Source: Ralstonia sp. SET104
GTDB lineage: Bacteria; Pseudomonadota; Gammaproteobacteria; Burkholderiales; Burkholderiaceae
Direction: 5' to 3'
Assembly (NCBI RefSeq): GCF_003851545.1
Contig: NZ_BHVX01000001.1
Location: forward strand, 372,001-436,000
DNA: 64,000 nt
Part shown: piece by piece, positions 40,995 to 51,545 of the stretch
Position numbering within the stretch: the first letter of the stretch is position 1
How the letters are laid out: every line of letters begins with the position of its first letter
Notes under the pieces: model-generated
Seen by the model: the letters and a program-made list of their open reading frames with translations, nothing else
Told to the model about the DNA's origin: nothing
Database searches by the model: none
Program-made: the position numbers and the translations under genes

Positions 40995-43210
40995 ACGCGC
41001 TGCATGAATTGCCTGCACCGATGCTCGACGCTCCATCCCGCCGCCGCTTCCTGCGGCAAAGCGCGCTGCTAACAGCAGGGCTGGCAGTCGGCTTTCGCCT
41101 GCCGGATGCGCTGGCCGCCAGCCAGGATGCCGCCGCGGGCGAGTTTGAACCCAACGCCTGGGTGCGCGTGCTGGCCGACAACACGGTCAAGATCGTCGTC
41201 CACAAGCATGACTCCGGCACCGGCACGCAAACGGCCCTGGCCGCCTGCGTGGCGGAAGAGCTGGATGTGGACCCGATGCGCATCGCCGTCATTACGCCCG
41301 AACACCCGTTCTTTCAGGACTACATCCACCCGATCTGGAAGGTGTATTCCACCGGTGGCAGCACCAGCGTGTCGCTTGAATATGCGCGGCTGCGGCAGGC
41401 TGGCGCCACGGCGCGCGCGATGCTCGTGAGCGCGGCCGCGCAGCATTGGGGCGTGCCGGTTGCCAACTGCAGCACAGCGGATGGCACCGTCATCTGCGCC
41501 GACGGCCGCAAGGCCACCTACGGCGAACTGGCCGACGCCGCAGGCCGCTTGCCCGCGCCTGCCAACGTCGCGCTCAAGAACCCGGCGGATTTCAAATACA
41601 TCGGCAAGCTGCGCCACAAGCGCGATGCGCTGGCCAAGGCCACGGGCCGTTTCCAATACGGTATCGACGTGGCATTGCCCGGCATGCTGGTGGCGGTGGT
41701 GCAGCGCGCGCCCATGCCTGGCGCACGTGTGCGGCATATCGATAGCACCGGTGCGCTGAAGGTGCGCGGCGTGCGGCAAGTCATCATGATTCCGCTGCGG
41801 TCTGACGTGCTGGGCGGCAACCAGGAAGGCGTGGCCGTGCTGGCCGACGACTACTGGGCAGCCAACAGGGGCCGCGCCGCACTCAAGGTCGAGTGGGACG
41901 ACAGCGCCTTCGCCGATTTTGACAGCGGGCATGTTGCCGAGCATCAGGCCGCGTGGCTCGCCAGCGGCAAGGCCCGCGTGGTGCACACCGTCCAGGCGGG
42001 CAACACGGACGTGGCGATCGTGCACGGCGCAAAGCGCATCAGCGCGGCCTACCGCATGCCCTACAAGCAGCAGAACCCACTGGAGCCCGTCAATATCACC
42101 GCGTGGCTCAAGGACGGAACGATTCAGTACTGGGGCGGCATCCAGGTGCCCTCCACCGCGATGGAAGCGGCCGAGACGATCTGCGGCCTGCCGCGCGACA
42201 AGGTGGTGCTGCACGAGATGGTGTCGGGCGGCAGCTTTGGCGCACGCGAGAGCAAGTACTGGCTGTTCGAGGTGAGCTACCTCGCCAAGAAGACCGGCGT
42301 GCCGGTCAAGCTGATGAACAGCCGCGAAGACGAGATGCGCGCGCTGTACGGCCACCCTGCCACGTATCACCAGCTCGACGGCGCGCTCGATGCGCAGGGC
42401 CGGCTGGACGCGCTGCGCATCCGCGCGGTGTCGCCGGCCTCGCCCGAGCAGTGGGAGCCCGGTTACTTCGATCGCCCCGACCGCATGGACTACAGCACCA
42501 CCGAGGCCATCTCGAAGTGGGATTTTCCCTACCGCGCCAACCACATGGACATCGGCTGGGTGCGCCACGAAACGGGCATCCCGACGGGCTGGTACCGGGC
42601 CGTCAGCTTCATCCCCAACGTATTCGCCACCGAGAGCTTCATGGACGAGCTGGCCGTGGCGGCCAAGCGTGATCCGTTGGATTTTCGTGTTGCGCATATG
42701 GCCGACCGGCCGCGCCATGTGGAGGTGCTGCGCACCGCCGCGCAGCGCGCCGGGTGGGGCAAGACTGCGCATGGGCATGCGCTGGGCGTGGCCACGCACC
42801 AGGCCTATGACAGCTACATCGCCGTGGTGGCACAGGTGGCGCGCAAGGATGGCCGCGTGGTGGTGGAAAAGCTCACCTGCGTGGCGGATGTTGGCTTGGC
42901 CGTCTCGCGCACCGGCGTGGAAGAGCAGCTCTATGGCGGCCTGATGTGGGGCCTCGGCCATGCGCTGTTCGACCGTATCGACATCCAGGGCGGCGCCGTC
43001 CGGCAGAGCAACTTCCACGACTACCCGGTGATGCGCATGTCTGACATGCCCGCCATCGAGATCGTTATCGTGGACGGCAACCGCGACAAGCCCGGCGGTG
43101 TGGGCGAGCTGGCCAACCCGCCGGTGGCGCCGGCCATTGCCAACGCCATCTTCCGCCTGACTGGCAAGCGCCAGCGCGAGACGCCGTTCAAGCTCGACTT
43201 GCAGGGCTAG
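40991..43210 (+). CDS. Molybdenum hydroxylase large subunit, IorB-like, Tat-exported
   Basis: A 739-residue molybdopterin-binding subunit of the xanthine oxidase family. A twin-arginine signal ([20 protein letters not shown], ending ALA near residue 37) indicates periplasmic location with co-export of the small subunit. Molybdopterin contacts are in [13 protein letters not shown] and the LMNSREDEM region. The catalytic Glu is E706 in [10 protein letters not shown]. Two-domain IorB-type enzymes hydroxylate N-heteroaromatics. No FAD subunit, cytochrome subunit or XdhC-type maturation gene is adjacent. Confidence 0.9.
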   Translation: MNALHELPAPMLDAPSRRRFLRQSALLTAGLAVGFRLPDALAASQDAAAGEFEPNAWVRVLADNTVKIVVHKHDSGTGTQTALAACVAEELDVDPMRIAVITPEHPFFQDYIHPIWKVYSTGGSTSVSLEYARLRQAGATARAMLVSAAAQHWGVPVANCSTADGTVICADGRKATYGELADAAGRLPAPANVALKNPADFKYIGKLRHKRDALAKATGRFQYGIDVALPGMLVAVVQRAPMPGARVRHIDSTGALKVRGVRQVIMIPLRSDVLGGNQEGVAVLADDYWAANRGRAALKVEWDDSAFADFDSGHVAEHQAAWLASGKARVVHTVQAGNTDVAIVHGAKRISAAYRMPYKQQNPLEPVNITAWLKDGTIQYWGGIQVPSTAMEAAETICGLPRDKVVLHEMVSGGSFGARESKYWLFEVSYLAKKTGVPVKLMNSREDEMRALYGHPATYHQLDGALDAQGRLDALRIRAVSPASPEQWEPGYFDRPDRMDYSTTEAISKWDFPYRANHMDIGWVRHETGIPTGWYRAVSFIPNVFATESFMDELAVAAKRDPLDFRVAHMADRPRHVEVLRTAAQRAGWGKTAHGHALGVATHQAYDSYIAVVAQVARKDGRVVVEKLTCVADVGLAVSRTGVEEQLYGGLMWGLGHALFDRIDIQGGAVRQSNFHDYPVMRMSDMPAIEIVIVDGNRDKPGGVGELANPPVAPAIANAIFRLTGKRQRETPFKLDLQG

Positions 43211-43218
43211 CGCGCATC

Positions 43219-44145
43219 GTGGACATCCGCCTGCTGCGTTACTTCTCGGTACTGGCCGACGAGCTGCATTTCGGGCGAGCGGCGGCGCGCCTGTTCATGT
43301 CCCAGCCGCCGCTGAGCCAGCAGATTCGCCTGCTGGAAGACGAGATCGGCACGCCGCTGTTCATCCGCAGCCACCATCGCGTGGAACTGACGGCGGCCGG
43401 ACGTACGTTGAAAGAGCAGGCACCGCTGGTGTTTGAGCAGCTCAACCGCGCGCTGGACCTCACGCGGCAGGCGGGCCGTGGGCAAGTCGGCGAGCTGGAA
43501 ATCGGCATGATCAGCTCGGTGATGGTGGGGCTGCTGCCCGAAGCGCTGCGCCAGTTTCGAGAGCGCTATCCGGGCGTCGAATGGCGCCTGAAGGAGATGA
43601 CGCCCGCCGCGCAGGTGGCGGCACTCAAGGAACGGCGTATCGATGCGTGCATCTTTCGTCTGGGCCACGAAGATCCGGCCGTGCGCAGCGAACTGCTGCA
43701 GCACGAGCCGATCGTGATGGCGCTGCCCGCTACGCACCGGTTGGCCGGGCAGGCCAGTCTGCCGCTTGGCGACTTTGCGGGCGAGCCGTTCGTTGCGTTC
43801 GAGTCCAGGCGCTCGCGCTTTGCCGACCACCTGATGCATCTGTGCATCCAGGCTGGCTTCGCACCGCTGGTGCGCCAGCAAGTGACCGAGGTGCAGACGC
43901 TGCTGGCGTTGGTGGGTGCGGGTTTTGGTGTGGCGCTGCTGCCCGGCTCCACGGCCAACCTGGCGCCGCCGGGCGTGGTCTTCCGGCCGCTGGAGCCCGC
44001 GCTGCCGACCGTGCCGCTGTATGTGCATTACCGGGTGGACGACACATCGCCGGTGCTCAAGGCCTTTCTGGAAACGCTGCGAGAGGTCAGCGCGGGTGCC
44101 GATGCCGCAGCTGTCGAACCTCAGCCCGCGCTGGTCAGCCGATAG
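43219..44145 (+). CDS. LysR-family transcriptional regulator, BenM/CatR-like
   Basis: A 308-residue LTTR starting at GTG 43219 (MDIRLLRYFSVLADELHFGRAAARL), 8 bp after the large-subunit stop. The HTH PPLSQQIRLLEDEIG is canonical for the group that includes CatR/BenM, and the effector domain contains GLLPEALRQFRERYPGVEW. Cotranscription with the hydroxylase is possible, giving feedback control. The 3' end overlaps the convergent AraC gene by 25 bp. Confidence 0.88.
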   Translation: MDIRLLRYFSVLADELHFGRAAARLFMSQPPLSQQIRLLEDEIGTPLFIRSHHRVELTAAGRTLKEQAPLVFEQLNRALDLTRQAGRGQVGELEIGMISSVMVGLLPEALRQFRERYPGVEWRLKEMTPAAQVAALKERRIDACIFRLGHEDPAVRSELLQHEPIVMALPATHRLAGQASLPLGDFAGEPFVAFESRRSRFADHLMHLCIQAGFAPLVRQQVTEVQTLLALVGAGFGVALLPGSTANLAPPGVVFRPLEPALPTVPLYVHYRVDDTSPVLKAFLETLREVSAGADAAAVEPQPALVSR

Positions 44146-45137
44146 TCGGTTGGCCGCATGCCCGTCCACTTGCGGAAGGCGCGATGAAACGCGCTCGGCT
44201 CCGCAAAGCCCACCGCCGCAGCAATGTCGGCAATCGTGCGGCGCGTGTCCTGCAACTGGCCGATGGCGATGTCGCGCCGCAAATCATCCTTGATCGACTG
44301 GTACGTGTGGCCCTCCAGCTTCAGGCGGCGGCGCATGGTCGCTTCGGCCACGTTCAGCTTGAGCGCCATCGCGTGTGATGCGGGCCAGCTTGCCACCGGC
44401 AGATTGCGCAGCGTCTTGCGCACGCGCGCCGCAAATGAATCGGGGTTGCGGTACTTGACGATGAAGCTGCCGGGCGCATCGCGCAGGAACGTCTTGATGG
44501 AGGCGGCGGTCTGGATGACCGGCAGGTCAAGAAAAGCAGGTGAGAGATCGACGTATGACGCGTCGTGTTTGAATGCCATGTCGTCGCAGAACATCAGGCG
44601 GTATTCCTGCGCGTCTTGCGGCGCCGCACACCGGAAGCGCGCCGCAATGAGCGGAATGCGCCGCCCCACCAGCCAGCAGACCAGGCCGTAGACCATGATG
44701 AGCCACGTGGCATAGGTGAACATGGGCGGCACGCGCGTGCCCGTGCGGTGCACGAACACCAGCCGCACGCGCTGCGCATCTTCTTCAATCTGCACATGCA
44801 GATCATCGAGCACCAGCCGCAAGAAACCCGTGGCCCGCGCAAGTGCCTGCCGCCCGGTGCGCGCGGTGAGCGCCGCCTGCGTCATCGTCACGAAGCTGCC
44901 CCAGCGCATGGGGTGTGCATCCTGCCCGAAGAACTCGTCGTCCATGGCCTGCGCAATGCCTGCCCACAGCGCGCCGTACTGCGCTGACGATACGCGGCTG
45001 CGCGGCTGCGCCAGCATCTGCGGCGTGATGCCGGCCGCAGCCATGATCGGCTGCAACTCCACGCCGTGCGCGCGTGCGCGTGTCACAGCCTCGTTGACGA
45101 GGCTGACGGAGACGGTTCCTTTCTCGCTGGTTTTCAT
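44121..45137 (-). CDS. AraC-family transcriptional regulator
   Basis: A 338-residue regulator with an Arabinose_bd-type N-terminal domain and a C-terminal double HTH (TIADIAAAVGFAEPSAFHRAFRKWTGMRPTDYR). The start at 45137 (MKTSEKGTV) is chosen over 45227, which lies in the divergent promoter. It is divergent from the isobutyryl-CoA pathway genes, about 170 bp away. In Pseudomonas the AraC-type MmsR activates mmsAB, so an analogous role is likely, though this protein belongs to a different AraC subgroup (OruR-like). Confidence 0.87.
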   Translation of the reverse strand: MKTSEKGTVSVSLVNEAVTRARAHGVELQPIMAAAGITPQMLAQPRSRVSSAQYGALWAGIAQAMDDEFFGQDAHPMRWGSFVTMTQAALTARTGRQALARATGFLRLVLDDLHVQIEEDAQRVRLVFVHRTGTRVPPMFTYATWLIMVYGLVCWLVGRRIPLIAARFRCAAPQDAQEYRLMFCDDMAFKHDASYVDLSPAFLDLPVIQTAASIKTFLRDAPGSFIVKYRNPDSFAARVRKTLRNLPVASWPASHAMALKLNVAEATMRRRLKLEGHTYQSIKDDLRRDIAIGQLQDTRRTIADIAAAVGFAEPSAFHRAFRKWTGMRPTDYRLTSAG

Positions 45138-45308
45138 CGGTATGGCAAATCCGCTCACGCAAGTTGATCGTGACGGGCATCGAAGCCGCCCCGCCGCGTG
45201 CCTACACTTTTTCTCCATCGAAACCAAGCGCCGCAGGCTGCACAGTGTAAGGCGCCTGCACAGGCAGCGTCACGCGGCACCGGTCAGCAAACAAGCAAGA
45301 GCCAAGCG

Positions 45309-46442
45309 ATGGACGACTTCTATACCGAAGAGCAGCGGATGATCCACGACGCTGCACGCGACTTTGCCACCGAGCGTCTGGCGCCCAACGCCGCGCAGTG
45401 GGACCGAGACGGCGCGCTGCCCGATGACGTGGTCCGCCAGATGGGCGAACTCGGGCTGCTGGGCATGATCGTTCCGCCAGAGTGGGGCGGGTCGTACACC
45501 GACTACGTCGCCTACGCGCTTGCGCTGGAAGAAGTGGCCGCCGGCTGCGCCGCCTGCGCGACGATGATGAGCGTGCACAACTCGGTCGGCTGTGGGCCGA
45601 TTCTGAAGTTCGGCACCGAGGCGCAAAAGGCACGCTACCTGCCGGACCTGGCCACGGGGCGCGCGATTGGCGCGTTCTGCCTGACCGAGCCGCACGCCGG
45701 CTCCGAGGCCAACAACCTGCGTACGCGTGCCGTATTGCGCAACGGAAAGTGGGTGCTCAACGGCAACAAGCAGTTCGTCACCAACGGCGCGCGCGCCGAC
45801 GTCGCCATCGTGTTTGCCGTGACGGACCCTGAAGCTGGCAAACGCGGCATCTCCGCCTTTATCGTGCCCACGGATACGCCGGGCTTTCATGTCGGGCGGC
45901 CGGAGCACAAGCTCGGCATTCGCGCGTCCGATACCTGCCCGATCACGCTGGAAGACTGCGCCGTGCCCGAAGAAAACATGCTGGGTGCGCGCGGCGAGGG
46001 GTTGAAGATCGCGCTGTCGAACCTGGAAGGCGGGCGCATCGGCATTGCCGCACAGGCAGTGGGCATTGCGCGCGCTGCATTTGACGCGGCGCGCAACTAC
46101 GCGAATGAACGCATCCAGTTTGGCAAGGCGCTGCGCGAGCATCAGACCATCGCCAACATGCTGGCCGATATGGCTACGCGCCTGAACGCGGCGCGGCTGC
46201 TCGTCCACCATGCGGCGCGCCTGCGCAGTGCCGACAAGCCCTGCCTGTCTGAAGCGTCGCAAGCCAAGTTGTATGCGTCGGAACTGGCCGAGGAAATCTG
46301 CTCCAACGCCATCCAGATCCACGGCGGCTACGGCTACCTGGCCGACTACGCCGTCGAGCGCCACTACCGCGACGCGCGCATCACCCAGATTTACGAAGGC
46401 ACCAGCGAAGTCCAGCGGATGGTGATTGCGCGGCACGTGTAG
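45309..46442 (+). CDS. Acyl-CoA dehydrogenase, probably isobutyryl-CoA dehydrogenase
   Basis: A 377-residue FAD enzyme. Signature segments: [59 protein letters not shown], and the C-terminal [13 protein letters not shown] with the catalytic base Glu. Position directly before acyl-CoA ligase, mmsA, mmsB, enoyl-CoA hydratase and HIBYL-CoA hydrolase genes fits oxidation of isobutyryl-CoA to methacrylyl-CoA. Electrons go to ETF. A broader short/branched-chain specificity is possible. Confidence 0.9.
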   Translation: MDDFYTEEQRMIHDAARDFATERLAPNAAQWDRDGALPDDVVRQMGELGLLGMIVPPEWGGSYTDYVAYALALEEVAAGCAACATMMSVHNSVGCGPILKFGTEAQKARYLPDLATGRAIGAFCLTEPHAGSEANNLRTRAVLRNGKWVLNGNKQFVTNGARADVAIVFAVTDPEAGKRGISAFIVPTDTPGFHVGRPEHKLGIRASDTCPITLEDCAVPEENMLGARGEGLKIALSNLEGGRIGIAAQAVGIARAAFDAARNYANERIQFGKALREHQTIANMLADMATRLNAARLLVHHAARLRSADKPCLSEASQAKLYASELAEEICSNAIQIHGGYGYLADYAVERHYRDARITQIYEGTSEVQRMVIARHV

Positions 46443-46503
46443 CAAGCCTGCACAGCATCGACCGAACACGAAAGAGCGCACACGCGCCGACCAGGAGACG
46501 ACG

Positions 46504-48207
46504 ATGAACGAAGTGGCATCTGCAGCAGAGGGCTCAATGCGGTTTGTCGAGGCGCGCGATTTCCTGCAGCGCCATCGCACCGACTACGACCGCGCGTACC
46601 GTGAATTCACGTGGCCGAAGCTGGACACGTTCAACTGGGCGCTCGATTACTTCGACGTGATGGCGCGCGGCAACGACAATCCGGCGCTGTGGATTGTCGA
46701 TGACCTGCAGGGCGCGGGGCTGAAGCTCTCGTTTGCGCAGATGTCCGAGCGCTCGTCGCGCATGGCGAACTTCCTGCGCGGGCTCGGCATCGTGCGCGGC
46801 GACCGTTTGCTGCTGATGTTGCCCAACCGCGTCGAGCTGTGGGACGTGATGCTGGCCGCGATGAAGCTGGGCGCGGTGGTGCTGCCTGCCACGACGCAGC
46901 TCTCGCCCGACGATGTGTGCGACCGCGTTGAACTGGGCGCTGCGACCTGCGTGGTGGTCGACGCGGCGGAACTGCACAAGTTCGATGGCGTTGATGCTGG
47001 CGTCAAGCGCATCGCAGTGGGTACGCAGCGTGATGGCTGGATCGATCTGGCGGATGCCTGCAACGCACCAGCTGAATTCGTTCCCGATGGCCCCACAAAG
47101 GCCACCGATCCGCTGCTGCTGTACTTCACGTCGGGCACGACATCCAAGCCCAAGCTGGTCGAGCACACACACCAGAGCTACCCCGTCGGCCACCTGTCAA
47201 CCATGTACTGGATCGGCCTGCAACCGGGCGACATCCACTGGAACATCAGTTCACCGGGCTGGGCCAAGCACGCGTGGAGCTGCTTCTTTGCGCCATGGAA
47301 CGCGCAGGCCTGCGTGTTCATCTACAACTACGCGCGCTTCGTGCCGAAAGACACGTTGAATGCGTTGGTGCGCTGTGGCGTGACCACGCTGTGCGCGCCG
47401 CCCACCGTGTGGCGCATGCTGGTGCAGGAGCCGCTCGCGTCGTATGCCGTCAAGCTGCGAGAGATCGTCGGCGCGGGCGAGCCGTTGAACCCCGAGATCA
47501 TCGAGCGCGTGCGCAGCGCCTGGGGCGTGACCATCCGCGATGGCTTTGGCCAGACCGAGACCACCTGCCAGATCGGCAACACGCCGGGCCAGCCGGTGGT
47601 GCCGGGCTCGGTAGGCCGCCCGCTGCCGGGCTATCGCGTTGAACTGGTCGACCATGACGACCAGCCCGCGAGCGAAGGCGAGATTGTGCTGCCGCTCTCG
47701 CACCGCCCACTCGGTTTGATGCAGGGCTACGCCAACAACGCCCGCGCCACCGCCGAGGCCATGCGCAACGGCTACTACCACACGTCTGACGTGGCCATGC
47801 GCCGCGACGATGGCTACTTCGTCTACGTGGGCCGCACGGATGACGTGTTCAAGTCGTCCGACTACCGCCTGAGCCCGTTCGAGCTGGAGAGCGTGCTGAT
47901 CGAGCACGAGGCCATTGCCGAGGCCGCCGTGGTGCCGAGTGCCGATCCGCTGCGCCTGTCCGTGCCCAAGGCGTTCGTGACGGTGCGCCAGGGCTACGAA
48001 GCCGGGCCCGAACTGGCGCGTGCCGTGTTTCTGTTCTCGCGCGAAAAGCTCGCGCCCTACAAGCGCATCCGCCGCCTGCAGTTCAGCGAGCTGCCCAAGA
48101 CCATCTCCGGAAAGATCCGCCGCGTCGAGCTGCGCCGTCTTGAACTGGAGCGCACGCCCCAGCCCGCCCGCCTGCCTGGCGAGTACTGGGAAGAAGACTT
48201 CGCCTGA
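46504..48207 (+). CDS. AMP-forming acyl-CoA synthetase
   Basis: A 567-residue adenylate-forming ligase. A3 motif YFTSGTTSKPKLVEH (the usual GKPK is SKPK), A5 GFGQTETTCQIGN, A7 YYHTSDVAMRRDDGYF, hinge YVGRTDDVFKSS and terminal catalytic Lys in PKTISGKIRRVE are present. It activates a carboxylic acid with ATP and CoA. It sits second in the isobutyryl-CoA pathway operon, suggesting isobutyrate or another short branched acid as substrate. Length is typical of acetyl/medium-chain synthetases. Start at 46504 with AGGAG upstream. Confidence 0.88.
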   Translation: MNEVASAAEGSMRFVEARDFLQRHRTDYDRAYREFTWPKLDTFNWALDYFDVMARGNDNPALWIVDDLQGAGLKLSFAQMSERSSRMANFLRGLGIVRGDRLLLMLPNRVELWDVMLAAMKLGAVVLPATTQLSPDDVCDRVELGAATCVVVDAAELHKFDGVDAGVKRIAVGTQRDGWIDLADACNAPAEFVPDGPTKATDPLLLYFTSGTTSKPKLVEHTHQSYPVGHLSTMYWIGLQPGDIHWNISSPGWAKHAWSCFFAPWNAQACVFIYNYARFVPKDTLNALVRCGVTTLCAPPTVWRMLVQEPLASYAVKLREIVGAGEPLNPEIIERVRSAWGVTIRDGFGQTETTCQIGNTPGQPVVPGSVGRPLPGYRVELVDHDDQPASEGEIVLPLSHRPLGLMQGYANNARATAEAMRNGYYHTSDVAMRRDDGYFVYVGRTDDVFKSSDYRLSPFELESVLIEHEAIAEAAVVPSADPLRLSVPKAFVTVRQGYEAGPELARAVFLFSREKLAPYKRIRRLQFSELPKTISGKIRRVELRRLELERTPQPARLPGEYWEEDFA

Positions 48208-48275
48208 TTCCGGATTCCGCTGATCTTCACTGATCCCCCCTGAACCCCGCCATCGATTTGCCTAGGAGACCCCCA

Positions 48276-49835
48276 ATGAGCGCCATAGCCTCTCTCGCTT
48301 CCGCCAAGCCTGTCGCCAATCCTGCCGACAATCAGGACACCCCGCCCACCGTCAAGCTGTTGATCGGCGGTGCGTTCGTCCAATCCAAGTCGGACGCGTG
48401 GCGCGACATCGTGAACCCTGCCACGCAGGAAGTGTTGGCGCGCGTGCCATTTGCCACGGCCGATGAGGTGGATGCCGCCATCCAGGCTGCGCACGCTGCC
48501 TTTGCCACCTGGAAGAACACGCCGGTGGGCGCGCGCATGCGCATCATGCTCAAGTTCCAGGCGCTCATTCGTGAGCACTCGCCGCGCATTGCCCGTACGC
48601 TCACGGCCGAGCAAGGCAAGACGTTGCCCGATGCCGAAGGCGACATCTTCCGCGGGCTGGAGGTGGTGGAGCACGCGTGCTCGATCGGTTCGCTGCAGCA
48701 GGGCGAGTTTCTGGAGAACGTGGCGGGTGCAGTCGATACCTACACGCTGCGTCAGCCGATTGGCGTGTGCGCGGGCATCACGCCGTTCAACTTCCCGGCC
48801 ATGATCCCGCTGTGGATGTTCCCGATGGCCATCGTGTGTGGCAACACGTTCGTGCTGAAGCCGTCGGAGCAAGACCCGCTGTCGACCATGCAGCTCGTCG
48901 AGTTGGCGCTGGAAGCCGGGGTGCCGCCGGGCGTGCTCAACGTCGTGCACGGCGGCAAGGATGTGGTGGATGCGCTCTGCACGCACGAACACGTGAAGGC
49001 GATTTCGTTCGTCGGCTCCACGGCGGTGGGCACGCACGTGTATCGCCTGGGTAGCGAGCATGGCAAGCGCGTGCAATCGATGATGGGTGCGAAGAATCAC
49101 GCCGTGGTGCTGCCCGACGCCAACCGTGAACAGACGCTCAACGCGCTGGTCGGCGCTGCCTTTGGCGCAGCAGGGCAGCGCTGCATGGCGACGTCAGTAG
49201 TGGTGTTGGTGGGCGCTGCGCAACAGTGGGTGCCGGACCTGATCGCCAAGGCCAAGACGCTCAAGGTGAATGCCGGTGTGGAGCCGGGCACGGACGTTGG
49301 CCCTGTCGTCTCGCGCGCGGCCAAGCAACGCATCCTCGGCCTGATCGACTCGGGGGTGCAGCAGGGCGCCACGCTGGCGCTGGACGGCCGTAACGTGCGC
49401 GTGCCCGGTTACGAAGACGGCAACTTCGTCGGCCCGACGGTCTTCACCGATGTGACGACCGACATGGACATCTACACCAATGAAATCTTCGGCCCCGTGC
49501 TGCTGGTGCTGACCGCACCCACGCTGGACGATGCCATTGCACTGGTCAACGCCAACCCGTTCGGCAACGGCGTGGGCCTGTTCACCCAGAGCGGCGCATC
49601 GGCGCGCAAGTTCCAGAGCGAGATCGACGTCGGCCAGGTCGGCATCAACATCCCGATTCCGGTGCCGGTGCCGTACTTCAGCTTTACCGGCTCGCGCGGC
49701 TCCAAGCTGGGCGATCTGGGCCCGTACGGCAAGCAGGTCGTGCAGTTTTATACGCAAACGAAGACCGTGACCGCACGCTGGTTTGACGATGCGGTGGACG
49801 CCGGCGGCGTGAACACCACCATCAGCCTGCGCTGA
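48276..49835 (+). CDS. mmsA: Methylmalonate-semialdehyde dehydrogenase (CoA-acylating)
   Basis: A 519-residue ALDH-family enzyme that converts methylmalonate semialdehyde (and malonate semialdehyde) to propionyl-CoA or acetyl-CoA with CoA and NAD. Catalytic Cys303 is in AAGQRCMATS. FVGSTAVGTHVY, MMGAKNHAVV and GRWFD-like C-terminal ARWFDDA are typical. A 20-residue Ala-rich N-terminal tail is extra. It lies 69 bp after the ligase and 20 bp before mmsB. Confidence 0.93.
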   Translation: MSAIASLASAKPVANPADNQDTPPTVKLLIGGAFVQSKSDAWRDIVNPATQEVLARVPFATADEVDAAIQAAHAAFATWKNTPVGARMRIMLKFQALIREHSPRIARTLTAEQGKTLPDAEGDIFRGLEVVEHACSIGSLQQGEFLENVAGAVDTYTLRQPIGVCAGITPFNFPAMIPLWMFPMAIVCGNTFVLKPSEQDPLSTMQLVELALEAGVPPGVLNVVHGGKDVVDALCTHEHVKAISFVGSTAVGTHVYRLGSEHGKRVQSMMGAKNHAVVLPDANREQTLNALVGAAFGAAGQRCMATSVVVLVGAAQQWVPDLIAKAKTLKVNAGVEPGTDVGPVVSRAAKQRILGLIDSGVQQGATLALDGRNVRVPGYEDGNFVGPTVFTDVTTDMDIYTNEIFGPVLLVLTAPTLDDAIALVNANPFGNGVGLFTQSGASARKFQSEIDVGQVGINIPIPVPVPYFSFTGSRGSKLGDLGPYGKQVVQFYTQTKTVTARWFDDAVDAGGVNTTISLR

Positions 49836-49854
49836 GCGGCCAAGGAGCGTTGTC

Positions 49855-50748
49855 ATGAAAATCGCATTCATCGGCCTGGGCAACATGGGCGCCCCGATGG
49901 CGCGCAACCTGCTCAAGGCGGGCCACACACTCAACGTGTTCGACTTGAACACGCAAGCGGTCGGAGCGCTGGTGGAGGCTGGCGCCAGCGCTGCCGCTTC
50001 GCCCAAGGAGGCCGTGACCGGGGCAGAGGCCGTCATCACCATGCTGCCCGCCGCCGCCCATGTACGCCATGTGCTGACGGCCGAAGACGGTGTGCTGGCC
50101 GGCATTGCCAAAGGCGTGCCCATCATCGATTCGAGCACCATTGACCCGGCCAGCGTGAAGGCGTTTGCCGCGCTGGCCGCTGAGCGCGGCAACACGTTCA
50201 TCGATGCGCCGGTCTCAGGCGGCACGGGTGGCGCGGCGGCCGGCACGTTGACGTTCATGGTGGGCGGTAGCACAGCGGCATTCGAGCAGGTGCGCACAGT
50301 GCTGTCCGCCATGGGCAAGAACCTCGTGCATTGTGGCGACACCGGCGCAGGCCAGGGCGCGAAGATCTGCAACAACCTCGTGCTCGGCATCACCATGGCG
50401 GGCGTGGCAGAGGCCATGTCGCTGGGTGAAGCACTGGGGATCGATCCGAAGGTGCTGGGCGGGATCATCAACACATCTACGGGCCGCTGCTGGAGCTCGG
50501 ACACGTACAACCCGTTCCCAGGCGTGATCGAGACGGCGCCGTCTTCGCGCGGCTACACCGGCGGTTTCGGCACCGATCTGATGCTCAAAGACCTTGGCTT
50601 GGCCGGTGATGCCGCAAAGTCCGTGCATCAGCCGGTCTATCTCGGCGCGTTGGCGCAGCAGCTTTATCAGACCGTGAGCAGCAAGGGCGACGGCAAGCTG
50701 GATTTCTCCGCCGTCATCAAGCTCTATCGGAAAGACGGAGCCGCGTGA
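49855..50748 (+). CDS. mmsB: 3-hydroxyisobutyrate dehydrogenase
   Basis: A 297-residue NAD-dependent beta-hydroxyacid dehydrogenase. Dinucleotide fold GLGNMGAPMARNLLKAGH starts at residue 6, substrate-binding APVSGGTGGAAAGTLTFMVGG follows, and the catalytic Lys is in GAGQGAKICNN. Oxidises 3-hydroxyisobutyrate to methylmalonate semialdehyde, feeding mmsA. The stop overlaps the next start (TGATG). Confidence 0.95.
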   Translation: MKIAFIGLGNMGAPMARNLLKAGHTLNVFDLNTQAVGALVEAGASAAASPKEAVTGAEAVITMLPAAAHVRHVLTAEDGVLAGIAKGVPIIDSSTIDPASVKAFAALAAERGNTFIDAPVSGGTGGAAAGTLTFMVGGSTAAFEQVRTVLSAMGKNLVHCGDTGAGQGAKICNNLVLGITMAGVAEAMSLGEALGIDPKVLGGIINTSTGRCWSSDTYNPFPGVIETAPSSRGYTGGFGTDLMLKDLGLAGDAAKSVHQPVYLGALAQQLYQTVSSKGDGKLDFSAVIKLYRKDGAA

Positions 50749-51545
50749 TGATCGAACTGGAAACGCTGCACGACAACACCATCGCGCTGCTCACGCTCAA
50801 GCGCCCGCCCGCCAACGCGTTTACGCCGCAGGGGTTGTTGCAACTGCAATCCACCGTGGAACGGCTGAACGCCGACGCACGCGTGCGCGCCATCGTCATC
50901 ACTGGCGATGGCCCCAAGTTCTTCAGCGCGGGAGCCGATCTCAACACCTTTGCCGATGGCGACCGCGACGCCGCCCGCGAAGCCGCGGCGCGTTTTGGTG
51001 CCGCGTTCGAGGCGTTGCAGAATGCGCGCCCGGTAGTGATCGCGGCCATCAACGGCTTTGCGATGGGCGGCGGCCTGGAGTGCGCGCTGTCCTGCGACAT
51101 TCGCATTGCTGAAGCGCATGCCAAGCTGGCGGTGCCCGAAACCGCCGTGGGCCTGCTGTGCTGTGGCTGCGGCACGCAGACGCTGCCGTGGCTCGTGGGC
51201 GAAGGCTGGGCCAAGCGGATGATCCTGACCGGCGAGCGCGTCGATGCGCAGACCGCATTGCGTATCGGCCTGGTGGAGGAGGTTGTGGAAACCGGCGCCG
51301 CCCGCGAGGCTGCCATCGCCATGGCGCTGCGGGTGACGACACTCAGCCCGCAGGCCGTCACCTTCAGCAAACAGTTGATTCACCAGGCGCGCAACGGCGT
51401 ACCGCGCAGCGCGGCGCTGGCCGTGGAGCGCGAGCGCTTTGTCGACCTGTTCGACCACCCGGATCAGCGCGAGGGCGTGAACGCGTTCCTTGAGAAGCGC
51501 CCGCCGCGCTGGCAGTCCGCCTACGAACCGGAGACGCTGCAATGA
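50748..51545 (+). CDS. Enoyl-CoA hydratase
   Basis: A 265-residue crotonase-fold protein. The oxyanion-hole segments (GPKFFSAGADLNTFAD and AAINGFAMGGGLECALSCD) and the PETAVGL region are clear. Probably hydrates methacrylyl-CoA to 3-hydroxyisobutyryl-CoA in this operon. ATG at 50748 is reached by a TGATG overlap with mmsB; a GTG one codon upstream (50745) is alternative. Confidence 0.9.
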   Translation: MIELETLHDNTIALLTLKRPPANAFTPQGLLQLQSTVERLNADARVRAIVITGDGPKFFSAGADLNTFADGDRDAAREAAARFGAAFEALQNARPVVIAAINGFAMGGGLECALSCDIRIAEAHAKLAVPETAVGLLCCGCGTQTLPWLVGEGWAKRMILTGERVDAQTALRIGLVEEVVETGAAREAAIAMALRVTTLSPQAVTFSKQLIHQARNGVPRSAALAVERERFVDLFDHPDQREGVNAFLEKRPPRWQSAYEPETLQ

